A DNA stretch of 64,000 nt, taken from NCBI GenBank assembly GCA_020736575.1, contig JAGPYM010000007.1, forward strand, positions 1,798,001 to 1,862,000, in the 5' to 3' direction. The stretch's first letter is position 1, and every line of letters begins with the position of its first letter. This DNA comes from Thelonectria olida (taxonomy: Eukaryota; Ascomycota; Sordariomycetes; Hypocreales; Nectriaceae). A program made the translations under genes and the position numbers. This document shows positions 32,737 to 44,430 of the stretch, piece after piece. The notes under the pieces are model-generated. The model made no database searches. It saw only the letters and a program-made list of their open reading frames with translations, and had not been told where the DNA came from.

Positions 32737-33810
32737 ATGAATCTCCAGTACAAGCGCATCGTCGGCGCCGTCTGCGTCTTTGTCGCCGTCGCCTTCTTCC
32801 TCGCCACCACCTTGTTCGTGAGATCCCGCTCCTGGGGCGAGAAGAGGCCGACGGTTCTGGGCCCCGGGCCGCTGAACAGGACGAACGTCAGCCCAGGGAC
32901 GCCCGTGAAGCCGGGCACTGAGCTGCGCATCCTCCCCTTGGGCGACTCCATTACCCAGGGGTGGTTGAGCGATGAGGACGGCGGCGACGGCAACGGCTAT
33001 CGCCTCCAGCTGCGACAGGACTTGTCGGGTGAGTCGAGAAGAGTATTGATTGCCAATTGACCGGGGGAGAGGCTCACCGACACAATCGCAGAGGACGAAG
33101 TGGTTTTTGCAGGGACAGAAGTGCGCGGCTCCATGTATGACGCCTGGTTTGTAAGAAATCCCACCACCGCCCACCATCTTTATACCCAAACTGACCCTCT
33201 CAAATGGCAGGCTGCGTGGCCGGGCAAGACTATCCAGTACATCAGCGAAAACGTGCCCGACTCACTGAAGCAGCGTCCGAACCTCATTCTCCTCCACGCG
33301 GGAACGAATGACATGGACGACAGGCCCGACCGCGGCAAGCAAGGCAACGAGCCCAAGGCCGCCGCCGAGCGGCTGGGCAACCTGATCGACCAGCTCATCG
33401 AGGCCTGCCCGGACGCCGTCATCCTCGTCGCCGTCATCATCGGCACATGCGACCCCCACAAGTCGCCGGGGACCCCCGAGTACCAATCGCTGATCCCCGC
33501 GACGGTGCAGACGCGCCGCGACGAGGGACACCGCGTGCTGGCCGTCGACTTCAGCACGTTTCCCGAGGACCAGCTGCGCGACTGCATCCACCCGACGAAC
33601 GACGGGTACAAGGAGCTTGGGCACTACTGGTACGACTTTATCACTCAGATTCCCGCCAACTGGATTGGACACCCCGTGGGAGACGATCCGGCGAGGGCCG
33701 AGTCGACGGCCGAGGGTGCCAAGATGCGGCCGTCGAGGTTGATGGGCTTGGTGGGATTGCCGGCGATTCTTGGCCTGGTCTTGTGGACCCAACGGGTTGT
33801 TACTGAATGA
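32737..33810 (+). CDS. SGNH/GDSL hydrolase, membrane-anchored
   Basis: Probable exons 32737-33028, 33092-33150 and 33211-33810 give 316 residues. SGNH blocks are visible: LPLGDSITQG (nucleophile Ser), HAGTNDMDD (Asn) and DCIHPTNDGYKELG (catalytic Asp/His). The fold resembles fungal CE3-type esterases, so deacetylation of a polysaccharide is likely but unproven. An N-terminal hydrophobic segment (RIVGAVCVFVAVAFFLATTL) suggests a signal anchor, and a second hydrophobic segment lies at the C-terminus. The second intron (33151-33210, GTAAGA...CAG) is 60 nt, in frame and free of stops, so its retention would simply add 20 residues. Confidence 0.85.
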
Positions 33811-34103
33811 GGTTCCTTGTTGGGTTTGCTAATAATACATGAGGTTTTGAACAACACAAGAGTGCGCAGCCACGCACATCGACTCGCCTCCGTTCCTCAA
33901 TGAAGCCCTCTCCCCACCCAACCCAAGCATCCAGGAAATCCAGCCGGATTAAAACATAGCCCTGGCCCCTAAACAGAGGCCTCAGCTAAAGATTAACTCC
34001 TAAATAGAGGCCTCAGCTAAAGATTGACTCCTAAACAGAGGCCTGGACTAAAGCCCGACGTCAGTCCTAATACTCCCTCAGTCTCGGCCGCCCGCCGCGG
34101 GAT
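33811..34103. other. Spacer with tandem repeat
   Basis: Gap between convergent genes, dominated by a 31-bp tandem repeat (separate entry). Confidence 0.6.
33968..34053. repeat. 31-bp tandem repeat, nearly three copies
   Basis: Units begin at 33968, 33999 and 34030 with CCTAAACAGAGGCCT or CCTAAATAGAGGCCT, followed by CAGCTAAAGATT(A/G)ACT. The third copy is truncated and diverged. The AGGCCT core is palindromic. Confidence 0.9.
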
Positions 34104-35001
34104 TTACGACGTAGCAATTCGCACATCCGTGATAAACCCCTTGCTGAACGCCTTGATGTCCTCAAAGACGTCGTGAATTGGCGTGACCAGTGCATAGCCC
34201 AAACATGTCTGACTGGGCCTTCGCCCTCTGAACAAAATAGTCGATGGTATCGTGTTCCATATGGACAACGAGGTCCGGCCACCCCAAACCCCGAAGCTTG
34301 GACTCGATATCCGAGGTCACGGTGTCCCACTGGGTTTCGTCAGCCGCGTGGTCGAGAGTGATGTAGATCGTGATGGGATTTGATCTAATGTCTCTCGAAT
34401 AACCGAGTCGGAACAAGGCGATTGATGTGAGTGTATTTCTTGTCGTCGGGGTGGCCAACAGCTCTGTCTTGACGAAATCTTTCAAACCCGGCCAAGCCTG
34501 CTCCAAATCTGGACGGTTCAGCACAGGGCCGAGGTACTTGGTATTGACACGCTCTAGTGCGATCATCTCAACATCCAGATGCCCTTCGTACCCCACGGTC
34601 TGAAAGAGGGTTTGGATGTACATGGCCAAGCATTCAACGGCCATTGGCCAGGTCCTCGCGGACCCATTAGTCCATTTCGCAATGATGAAAATCGTGGGTT
34701 TGGCTGTAGACGGTTGGAGGGGGACTTGGCGGAATAAAATGTCAACTTCTTCGTCGTCGTCGTTGTCGAGTATCCCGTACTGCTCCAAAATCCCTCTGGC
34801 TCTCTTCAAGATTGTGATGGAGTGTCTTTGGAGCTCCTTGGGGAGCTGAAAAGCAGCGCCGGAGGACGATTGTAAGGGCAACTGTCGAAGAGATGGGAAT
34901 GCGGCACGATATTTTGTAACGAAGACCGGCAGAGCCACCCTCGGCCGCGTGGGAATTGGCTGGGAAATGGATGCGAAGAGAAAAGGCTGATCGGGCTCCA
35001 T
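34104..35001 (-). CDS. Conserved-looking hypothetical protein, one frame break
   Basis: ATG 35001 opens 279 codons to a stop at 34162. The coding character continues in the next frame to TAA 34104-34106, giving a better C-terminus (VFEDIKAFSKGFITDV). The two frames join if one G of the minus-strand GGG (34198-34200) is extra, so a consensus error or a recent frameshift is likely. The product would be about 299 residues, with motifs ALPVFVTKYRAAFPSLR near the N-terminus and alternating strands and helices after it. No signal peptide or membrane segment. I do not recognise a family and assign no function. Confidence 0.6.
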
Positions 35002-36143
35002 TGTACCAGAGCAGAGCCTTGGAAGAGCTGGAAGGGATGATTAGTAGTTGGGCTAGAATAGGTAGACATAGATACGGGGAGGAGGTTTGTGGGCCTACTA
35101 GGATATTTATGTACAGGGCACCTGTCTGGTATCCGGGAAACTTCCTGTTGCTGCTGCTGCCTATTAATGAGGTGCGTTGTTGATTTTGGTAGAAAGGTTG
35201 GTTTGGCGCAAGGTTCCAATGGGGATTGTTTGGTTTAGGTTTCCAGGTCCCATGGCCATTCCACTCTGTGTATACCTACGGTACATGTATGTATGTACCT
35301 TAGGTAGGTTTCCATACCTAGGTATGTTTCCATCTAATGTTTATCTCGGGGTTCTGAATCAACGTAAGGGACATGTATCTTCCACTACCTAGGTAGGTAG
35401 GTGCCTTACCCCAGCCGTCGAGTGCCACAGACTTGACCTCAGGGCGTACCTTTTGAAGATATAGCGCCCGTTCCTCCAACTTGGAATCTAGATGTCTCTT
35501 GAAGTCGGGTCACTTTCTCGCCCAATCGACGTGAGTGTGGACGGGAAGCCTGGATTCCCCCGGTCCACTCAGAGACTTCCATTGAATACTGCCCGCGGTT
35601 GGAACCAAGCTTTGAGCATGCCTTCGTCGTGACTTCCCGTACCCACGTAGTTTGTAATAACATTTGCATCATACGTGGACCATGGCTGCCTACCAAGGTA
35701 GGCACTTCCCTCTGCATCATCTTGGGTGACGTGGAGCGTCGTCCGAAGTACCTTAGGTATGGACGGGCAAGAGTTTGCCCATTCGGATCGTGTGACTAGA
35801 AAATCTTCAAACCGGAAGAACGGGCAACCAACTAGACTCCCTCTCCGCTGTGCTTGTTACTAGTAAAACCTAGCTGCGGCCGACTGCGTGCAAATTTTGT
35901 AGCTCTAACAGTACGGACGTAGAAGTAAACAATATCCAGTGGGTTTCCAGGCCAGATTCATCGACACCATTCATGTTTGCGGTCATCAGTGAGTCAGTGT
36001 GCGATTCTGAGTTTAGTTGTGCGCGTATGATTGATCGTTCAAGGAATTTGGGTTGGCATGCCGTGACTCGGTGTGACCGATCACCCTTTCCTCCCCGGAA
36101 ACATGTGTGCATGCTCTTGTATTGTATTATATTCCTATTCATC
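35002..36143. other. Gene-free stretch with CCTAGGTA-type repeats
   Basis: 1.1 kb between two minus-strand genes. 35275-35410 holds simple repeats built from GTAT and ACCTAGGTAGGTAGGT. No gene recognised. Confidence 0.55.
35275..35410. repeat. Simple TACC/TAGG repeats
   Basis: Short runs of GTATGTATGT, ATACCTAGGTAT (palindrome) and CCTAGGTAGGTAGGT within about 135 bp. Similar CCTAGGTA words recur in other intergenic parts of the window. Confidence 0.7.
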
Positions 36144-38732
36144 TTACTCATTCAAGAAACCCCATGCCGCGTGCATCTCATTGAGCCAAGACATGTCGTT
36201 CACATCAATGTCAAACTCTTCCAAGCCCAACTCACCAAGATCCGCGATGGGTGGCGCAAAAGCATCAATAAAGTGCTGCTGGTGCACAGCCGCAGATTCC
36301 GAGCCGTGTGGAACATGATCCGTCGGTCCTTCTCCTGGGAGCAAGCTGTCTGCTACTTGTTCTGCCCCGGTTCTTTTTGCCGTGTTGGTCTGGACTGCTT
36401 GTCCACCGGGAACAAGCTGCAACATCTTGGTTGACAGGATTTGCAAAGCCGCGTGGCAGCGACGAGCAGAGTTGCCAAACTTGTCGTCGGCTTTCAGGAG
36501 GGACATGGCTTGCGCCCACGAGTGTGCAACATCCGCGATGGGGAATACCTCCGGCCGGAGCCTCGCAGTGATGAGGATGGTCGCAGCGGAGTATACGTAG
36601 TAGACCCTGTACCACCAAGCAGGCAGCAGACCTACCGTGCCATCCGTGGTCTGGTGTTCGACGAGGAGAGAGACAATGCGTTGAGCCGTGGAGACGCAGA
36701 GGAGTGCGCCCTGTTCAACGACGCGAGCTTGCAGGTTATCGCTTATGGAGTCTCGTGTCTCTGGCGGTATGTGGGAGAGGCAGAAACGGGATAGGATAGG
36801 TCTGAGGAGGAGGATGCGTGCATGGAGAAATCTGTATCACCACGATTTAGTATGGACATCGGAACAGACCAGAGGAGGGAGTGACAAACCGCATTTGAAG
36901 AATGACAATTTGTCTCTGCGTAATCTTGTCCTCCGAGGCTTGGAGCTGGCTCCATCGTAGGCGCTCTGGCAATTCCGATTCCCATTTTGTCAAGGATCGA
37001 TCCAGTCGCACAACCGTGTCAATGTCTTCGTCCTCTTCCAAGACGTGCCCGTTGTGCAGAGGGGAAGTCTTGCCGCCGTTTTTCTGACACTTGTCGCCGT
37101 AAAGGGAGATGATTGCACGATGGGTAATCTCGTATAGCTGAACAGACTTGACAAAGAACAATGCGTGGTCAATCGCGTTTCCTAGAAGCTTGTCGGGCAC
37201 GTTCGCCTGGGCGGGAGTCGACATGGGAAACGGAACAACTGTTGCGACGTGCTCGGAGACCATTGCCGGCCGGCCATGAGTGATGGAAACCATGCTGAGG
37301 GGGGTGTTAGTTTGCTGTCTCAAGCAGCCAAAGAATTGCTGATGAGCCTTTGGGTACGTACCGGTCCATGAGGATACATCCGTACCACAATCTGCGCATG
37401 AGTTCCCGCTCAGCTGGATCTGACCGACTGGCGGATGTCTCTGGTAGGTGAAGCCCCAGCCCTTGAGCGATTCTGACTGCCGACCCGACAGTGATCCATG
37501 TCTGGTTTGGCTGGTTCGTGCTCTGAAGGTATTGGCTCGTCAGTAGAAGATATTGAACCAGCTCCAGGGAACCTGTGCTCCAGAGATTCAGTGGCATGAT
37601 TTCCTGGGCCATTTTCATGTACTTGGTGCTTGATTCGTCGCGTTGGTTGGCCGTCAGCGACTCTAATAGCTGAGTGGAAATGGCCAACAGGATGTAAAGA
37701 GTCGCGACAAATAATTGCTCGTCTGTATCCATTACGGTGCCAGCAAAGATGGCATTGTAATAGTGATGCCATCTTTCCTTGTCCAAGAATGGGTATAACG
37801 GGTCCACATAGAACCAGTACAGTTCTATTAGATGATCAGCCTGCCTCCGAGGCGGGAGGACGTAAGAAGCCACATTCGGTGTGCCCAACGTGGAAGAGAA
37901 AGCCGTCGATTTGCCGGCGTCTCTTGATATAGTCGTGTCGCCTCCTTCCGAAGCGCAGCTCGGGGCCATTCCCAGCCGGATATCGATGGCCTTTTTGATC
38001 TGAGCTGTGAAAGACCCAGTACTGCTGCTGCCGAAAAACTCATGGGTATGAGTGCCTTCGTCAACAACGGTCGTCATGGAATCAATGATGGAAGGGCTCG
38101 ACGCATTTTCAGATTGTCCCGGTCTCGCTCTAGCATAGGCATCTCTTCGTAGTTCATTGGGCTGCTTGTTGATGGTTATCCAAGTGGACGATGACTGCTC
38201 TCGAATGGGTCGTGACTCTTGAGCTAATGGGGACCTTGCTGATGGGACGTGGCCATGGCTTGTTGGCCTATGACCGGCATGGGACTCATTGCCAATGCTT
38301 GAGTGTCGTCGGGCAGCGCTCATAGGTGAAGGGTGTTGATCATTATGGGGAGACGGAGGGATCTGTGGTGGGTTTGCTTTGGTGGACGAATCGTTGCTGT
38401 ATCGACAATTGTCGCGGAGGCTCAACTTTCTTGAGCAGCATCCGCATGCTGTTATCAATCTGAGTTAGTCGTTTGGTGCACGCTGGGCACGCTGAGCATC
38501 CGGGTATTCTGTGATACACTCGAGTGCTCATCTGTACTCAGTGCTGCATTCCTTGCCACTCCCGAGTCCCAGGCGACACCCAATGAACACACAGAAATAT
38601 CGGATGACGATAGAGCTCTCGCTTCCACTCACCTGGACGCGCCCCATCGCATCTGACCTTCTTTGCACGACATGTCTCACAGGCTACATCGATCTTGAGC
38701 CTCTTCTGCCGGTGTCTCCGAAGGGGATCCAT
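36144..38732 (-). CDS. Zn2Cys6 transcription factor with Fungal_trans domain
   Basis: Four exons (38732-38633, 38448-37362, 37294-36890, 36831-36144) join in phase to 759 residues. The zinc cluster is split by a 184-bp intron: CETCRAKKVRC in exon 1, ACGCCSRKLSLRDNC in exon 2, giving CX2CX6CX6CX2CX9C. The central domain contains LYWFYVDPLYPFLD, WITVGSAVRIAQGLGLH and LWYGCILMDR-MVSITHGRPAM, all typical of the Fungal_trans (PF04082) region. It should be a nuclear regulator. No obvious target is adjacent; the neighbours are a GFA-type protein and a RING-type gene. Confidence 0.85.
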
Positions 38733-39147
38733 GTCGTTGTGGGGTTCCGAGATGACCGGCTTCACAAATCACAGTGGCATCCGACCAGCGATCCGAGGTT
38801 TCGCAGGACCCCGTGGGTTCCTGGGATGCGCCCGCTCGTCGGGGAGAGACAAATCGAATAATTGCTCTGCTCCGAGAAGAATGCGACTGGGGGATGCGCG
38901 TGCGATTGGGGCCATCCGAGCGTACGACACGATGCAAGCAAATGTGTTTCTCTTCCGAAGATGGAGGAAAATGACAGCTCGGATGGTCCCGAGACTCGGG
39001 ATTATGTAATTATCCGGATTCTGCCAATTTAGCCGGCCGGGGCAGTTAAGCTGCCGCGAATGTTATGCCCCGCAAAATGCATCCTCACCACTAACACACG
39101 CGTCTCCAACCTATCCATCGCCATCCACCCATGGAGGTAGGCTCAGA
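38733..39147. other. Intergenic spacer
   Basis: 415 bp holding the regulator promoter and the 3' end of the GFA-type gene. No specific element seen. Confidence 0.5.
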
Positions 39148-39719
39148 TTACTTGCGCATCTCCTCCCATTGCGGAACGCCCTCGATGGCTGACATCCAAC
39201 TTGGTCGATTCTTGACAAATATTTCATTCGCTGGCTGAAGTTGGAGACTACGCGTACTTGAGTCAGTAGTGACCTACAGCACCAGGACCAGGTGACTCGA
39301 GCACGGATGAATCGACATACCCTCCGTTGAGCAGCGCGGTTCTCACGAGGTGGAACTTGCCCTTGGCAGATGCAGGAATGGTCCAAAGAGTGCAACCACA
39401 TCTTCGGCAGAACGACTTCTCCTTCACTTGACCACTTGACGTGTCCTTGAGCTCGTATTTTGCCATGTCATCTTCGTTTCCAACAACTTCGATGTCCTTG
39501 GTCGCAAATTTTGCGAGCTGGGCTCATCAGTATTTGTCTACCTGCGTTTCCTCCGTTGCTTCATTCCCTGGGCAAGTGAAAGAGACTCACAATCTGATTG
39601 GCACCACCAGCTCCTTTACTGCAGTGATTGCAGAAGCATGAGAGCACTGTAACTGGATCCGATACGATAGTGAAGCGAACAGAGCCGCAAAGACAGCTTC
39701 CGGAATATGGCGCGGCCAT
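39148..39719 (-). CDS. GFA/Mss4-fold zinc protein
   Basis: Three exons (39719-39591, 39517-39321, 39247-39148) join in phase to 141 residues, the normal length for the family. Zinc ligands are seen as SGSCLCGSVRF, SCFCNHCSKGAG and FCRRCGC, and the C-terminus FVKNRPSWMSAIEGVPQWE is typical. The family is named for glutathione-dependent formaldehyde-activating enzyme; most fungal members lack a proven activity, though some act in small-molecule adduct metabolism. Cytosolic, no signal peptide. No functional link to the neighbours is evident. Confidence 0.85.
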
Positions 39720-39793
39720 TGTAACTTAATTTCGAAGTGATATTTGATTGACGCTCGGTCTCGTCTTTGGGTTGAGTGTCCGTTATATGTCTA

Positions 39794-40969
39794 TTAGGTT
39801 CCTCCACGTTCCGACAAAGTTCGGAACGGAAGGACCGTGGCGGAAGTGGAGCTAATAGGATGCAATATTGAGTCGGCTTCTGATACATATGTCTCGCTGC
39901 CTGGATACTTGTCCTCGTAGGCTTGATTCCCATATAGTCCAATCTCCCATGGTAATTTCCTCTCTTCTTGTTTATCCAAAGCTGCCATTTCAACTACGAA
40001 TCTGCGACATGTCACTATCTGGGATTCTTCCCCCGCCAAGTTCTTCCAAGAATCGATGCAGACTCCCCAGAATTGGTGTCCGCACTTGGTCACAGGGTTC
40101 GAAATTGCGTTCCCAGCACATTACACATTGGCGTTGCGGCTCTTTGCCCTTTAGGGTATCCTTTGTGGTTTGGAGTTTTAATTCCATAACGACCATTTTT
40201 GCTGATGGCCGCCAGTTCCTCCTGAAGTGTGGGTGGCCCAAAGACGGGCAGTCTTGCAAGGGACCTGGCCATGCACTCGGCAGCAGAAGCAGGTATACGA
40301 ATCTTTCGATGCTCGAGGAACTTGTCAAACTCGTCTTTCTTCACCCCCTGAACGTGGGATTTGTTGCTCGAATTGATTCATTGTCAAGGGGAGATCTGAC
40401 GAGCTGAGAGGACTGTGAATTCCATGCTAAGGCCGGCGATGCACGAGGGGAGGAGCTGTTGATTGAGTGGTTGATTGCTCCTGAGCCCACAGGCTTCAGG
40501 GCTGTGCTGGGACCGAGGGGTTGTGAGGTTGCGATTGGGTCATTCAATGCGAGAATTTGCACTAAGGGCAAGTGTTCTAGCCCGGCATCTACTTCTATGT
40601 TCGTCTCAAGGCTAGGAGTTGGCAAGCTCGGGTTGGTTCGGACGACAGAACTGGAACTGGAAGCACTCCTCAAATAGGGCTCCATGTCCGGTAGATTCTG
40701 AGGCATACTAGAACGAGACTCGAAGGATGATGCAAAACTTCGTCTGTAGATCTGGGTGGATCGACGGGGACGCTGTTAGCATCGGATGCCTGTTCGATGG
40801 GTAGTACGGCATGAGATGAAGAGTGCTCGTCTTGAACGAGCCGTTGTCCCTCCTGCCGCTGTCGTTCCTGTCGCTCCTGTTCCTCACCCAGGGTTCGTAA
40901 GCGGGCTAGCGATTCTGCAACAGGCCGAAAAGACAACCGCTCTCCATATCCATAGCCACGAGCTTCCAT
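39794..40969 (-). CDS. RING-type zinc finger protein, three frame breaks
   Basis: Minus-strand coding segments run from about ATG 40969 to the stop at 39794 but change frame three times. A low-complexity acidic/Ser-rich N-terminal half comes first. A helical part follows (IRIPASAAECMARSLARL). Then CVMCWERNFEP is followed, one base out of frame, by TKCGHQFWGVCIDSW, together a fungal RING-type C3H-like motif. Each change can be explained by one base in a homopolymer: AAAA 40734-40737, CCCCC 40344-40348 and GGG 40095-40097. That favours consensus error over decay. A ubiquitin-ligase role is possible but the last zinc pair is not clear. The true start may lie upstream. Confidence 0.5.
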
Positions 40970-42200
40970 TTCTAGGCAAGGTGCAGACACAGTGGACAAT
41001 TGCTTTCAAAGGATCGCCCGCAAGTAACACAGGGAGGGAGTTGGCATGGGTGATTTCTTGTAGGGCGTTACCTAAGGTTCCTCTTCACAAGGAATAATGT
41101 TGGGGCAGAGTTTTGTTTCCCCCGTAACTTATTCCCCTCAGCCACTCCCACTTTACGCGCAAAAGACGCGTCTACTCGGAACGCGGCGATGCCTAATTTC
41201 CAAACTAAGGACAAACATTTGAATGGGTATTGCTCGCGTACGTAATAGGAGAAATTAGCACTGCATAATGGGAGGGTTGTGGCCCATGAGGGGCCGTATG
41301 GACCAGAATTATTAGCTTGATTGTATAGACATCTAATAGTGCCTTTACTTGAGCTTGTTAGCGGAAGAAAATCAGTTTGATGTGTACACGTGTAAAGATG
41401 GCACCATGGCTGAAGGCAGCCACACTCAAGTCTCGTCGGATCTTCTTTAACGGGTGGTTCTGTTTTTTGCTGCTTGAACCTAGACCTGGATTTCTGGCAC
41501 AATGAAGCTCTCTGCAAGATCGACCATTGGCCCACTGAATTGTAGCCAACACAAGACGTCAGAAGCAGGGCGTGTTCAAGTGTGCGACCGTGTGCGTTTA
41601 GGGTGTTCTTGGAGGATACTTTGTCTGATGACGAACCGTGTTAAAAAGGGAAAAATGTCACCAATAAATCGTTTGGAAAATCAGCGATGAAAAGGCGAGC
41701 AGATTATTCCAGTGTCAAAATCTTGGGCGCCGACGTCGAATGCTGTCGCCGAGATTCTCTGGCCTCTATCTGCCAGGTCGAAATCGACAACATCCCCGTC
41801 TTGCTCAACTGTGGAATAGATTGACAACTCGCGCGATAAAAGTATAGACAGCCATTACTGAAAATCTAAAAAAGCCTTGCTCGCGGGCCGAAACATCCAA
41901 GCCCGCTTGCTGTCCTGATATGAGCTATCTCGTCCAAGCGGTGGACACGGGCGTACAATGTCAGGCCTGAACATCCATGTCCGAACGAACCGTTGATCTG
42001 CCCCAGATATTAAACTTAGCAACTCCGGAACGCTAGCCTGATCAGTGCAAGTCGATGCTGATTAGGCCCGAGTCTGTGCCGGCTTCGTTGCGGAGCTGCC
42101 GGCCTCATTCTCAACGACCCCTCCAACAGCAATTTGACACCAGAAAGTGAATGAATTTCTATTCACTTAACAAGAGCACATCTGCATCAACGGCTTCTCA
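40970..42200. other. Gene-free stretch
   Basis: 1.2 kb between the divergent RING-type gene and Zn2Cys6 gene. A minus-strand frame of 155 codons (41068-41535) has no family character. Nothing else recognised. Confidence 0.45.
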
Positions 42201-43662
42201 ATGGTAAACCGCGGTCAGCCTTCGAGGGACTGTCTTCCTTGCCGGAAGAGAAAACTCCGGGTACACCTTACCCAGCCCCCATCTCCTTGACGCAGCTGCT
42301 CTAACGTCATGACAGTGCGATCTTCGGCCTGATGGCTGCGGGCAATGCCTAAGGGCTAGGCTGAGATGCTACGGCTACCGAGACCCTCAGGACCTTGTAT
42401 TCCGCGACGAGACCCGTTCTACCAAGCAGAAGGTGGTGGCGCGACAATCTCACCCCACCACCATGGAACTCGGTTGGAACATCCGCGCTCGATACGCCTT
42501 CTTTTCCGTCTACGTTCTCGGCTTCTCGCATAGTCTTGGCCCCGTGGCTCCCTTCTACAACAGAGCTTCCTCCTTGGATCACCTATCTGCAAGTATAGAG
42601 GCGACTAGCCTAGCTTTCGTCGCAATACAGCTGCATGCCCCTGCCCTGAAACACCTGGCCAGCATAAGCTATGTGACTGCAATCCAGAGGCTTGGCAAGG
42701 CTCTAAGCGAGCTGTCAAACTCTGGAGAAGAGGAGGCTTTGCAGTCCATCCTGCTTCTCGACATGTACGAGAAGATGGTTAACCCTAACCCAAGGGGTTC
42801 GTCTTGGATGAGCCATGCCCTGGGAGGAATGTCTCTGCTTGCCCCCCGTTTGCAACGATTCGCCTCGAGCATTACCGGACGCCAGCTTTGCGGCCGCCTA
42901 GTCACAGCATTGACCGTCAGTTGTGGTGCTTCCGCCCTCCGTGTTCCAGATGCGCTGACGACGTTGCGGGGCCACCTGGACCCTTCGATGGGCACTGTCA
43001 AGTGGAAGTTTACTGGAATACTGTCGCAGGTGGTTGACTTGCAGGCCGAGTTCCATAATACCGGGGGCATCTGTACGACCAACTTGGCCGAGAGAGCTCA
43101 GCACTTGGACGACCAGCTCAGGGGTTTGGAGGAGACGTTGCCACTGTCATGGCGGTCTCGTCAGATCTCTCCTGTTAGGCCTGATCCGCTTGTTTTTGGG
43201 TCTCACTATGAGATTTACGCAGACCATTTTGTTACCCAGGTCACCAACGGCATTCGTGTTGCACGCTTGATGGTCAATAAGATCCTATTAGTGGGCACTT
43301 CAGCGGACGTGTCGAACTCCAGTCCTAGTAACAATATCCTCGCCCAGATCTGTGACATTACGCATCACATCTGCGCTACGGTGCCTCAGTTCGTCTTGCC
43401 TGAGGCGCTGCCAGAGAATTCTCTGCCGTTCTCACCGCATCAGAGCCTGCAGTGTTGTCTGTTACTAGCACCGCTTTACATTGCCCATCAGGTTTCAACA
43501 GATAGCCTTATGCGACACTGGATCTTGCAATGTTTGAGATACATGGCAGAGACGGGCTGCATGAGGATAGCAAAGGATGTCGCAGATCTGATGATACGTA
43601 ATCCAGATGTGGACTACTGGCTTGTCTATGCCATGGTGGGCTGCTATGCATTTGCAGCATGA
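42201..43662 (+). CDS. Zn2Cys6 transcription factor (Fungal_trans_2 type)
   Basis: Two exons (42201-42260, 42316-43662) join in phase to 468 residues. The intron (GTACAC...CTAAC...GACAG) splits the zinc cluster: CLPCRKRKLR in exon 1, CDLRPDGCGQCLRARLRC in exon 2, giving CX2CX6CX6CX2CX6C. YGYRDPQDLVFRDET follows at once, a linker typical of this subfamily. The rest is a helical regulatory domain (LQSILLLDMYEKM, SWMSHALGGMSLL). A caller that begins at 42433 would lose the whole DNA-binding domain. Likely a nuclear regulator; the NmrA-like reductase 770 bp downstream is a possible target. Confidence 0.85.
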
Positions 43663-44430
43663 GATTAGAGGCAGGATCCCTTGTGGTGCTTAGGGGACTG
43701 CAATACATCATTAGGGTATCTATTCGAAGAATTGTGCCGTGATGAAGCGACAAGCCCACCTAGATCAAAGACTTCATGGCCTTTGGCTGGATCTCATGGG
43801 CTGCCTAGATCTGACTCGATCTTTCATCTTCGTGCTCTACAGGTATACATTGACATACAAAGTTCAAATCTAAACCATTAAAATTGAAGCTACCGCCTTC
43901 GAATCACAAGATACATGAAGAATGCTCCTGGATTCGTGGATGAAGTCACATGTATGCACATCCAGGGTCCAGGGTCCCCGAACTTCGCAGGTGACTCCGT
44001 AACGCTATTAAATCGGAGACCGGAAGGCTAGCCGCATTTAGAATAGGAATTCTGCCAAAAATAGGTCTGACGGAGTTAACAAGCTTTGAAACTACTATGT
44101 AGTAGGAGGTCAGGTGGTGGGACTACCTAGCATGTGGCAATGTGATGTCTGTGATGATCACCCCTCTCTTGACTGCCATGTCAACTCCTTAAGTGGGAAG
44201 ATCAAGTTTGTCAGCTCAAATCTCCACGGACTTGGAAAAGTCGGGATTTACTCGAGACTTCCTTCGTGTCTGGAAAGCTTAATGCTTATAAATCGACATG
44301 ATGGGTTCAACCGTTAGCGGTGAGAAGGACCCTTAAAGATTTAAAAGCCCTTTAATTCCGGAAGGAAGTCTAGAAAACATTGGCATCCGTCTTACAATAA
44401 GATTATCGACTCACACATCCATTTTTCACC
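43663..44430. other. Promoter region of NmrA-like gene
   Basis: 768 bp with no coding region. A TATA box lies at 44287-44293, about 140 bp from ATG 44431. Confidence 0.5.
44287..44293 (+). promoter_or_regulatory. TATA-like box of NmrA-like gene
   Basis: TATAAAT about 140 bp upstream of ATG 44431. Confidence 0.4.

Noticed and set aside
41068..41535. 155-codon minus-strand frame
   Set aside because: No signal peptide, domain or coding-like pattern; lies in a promoter-type gap.
42779..42792. CCCTAACCC, telomere-like
   Set aside because: Fewer than two units and inside a coding exon of the Zn2Cys6 regulator; chance.
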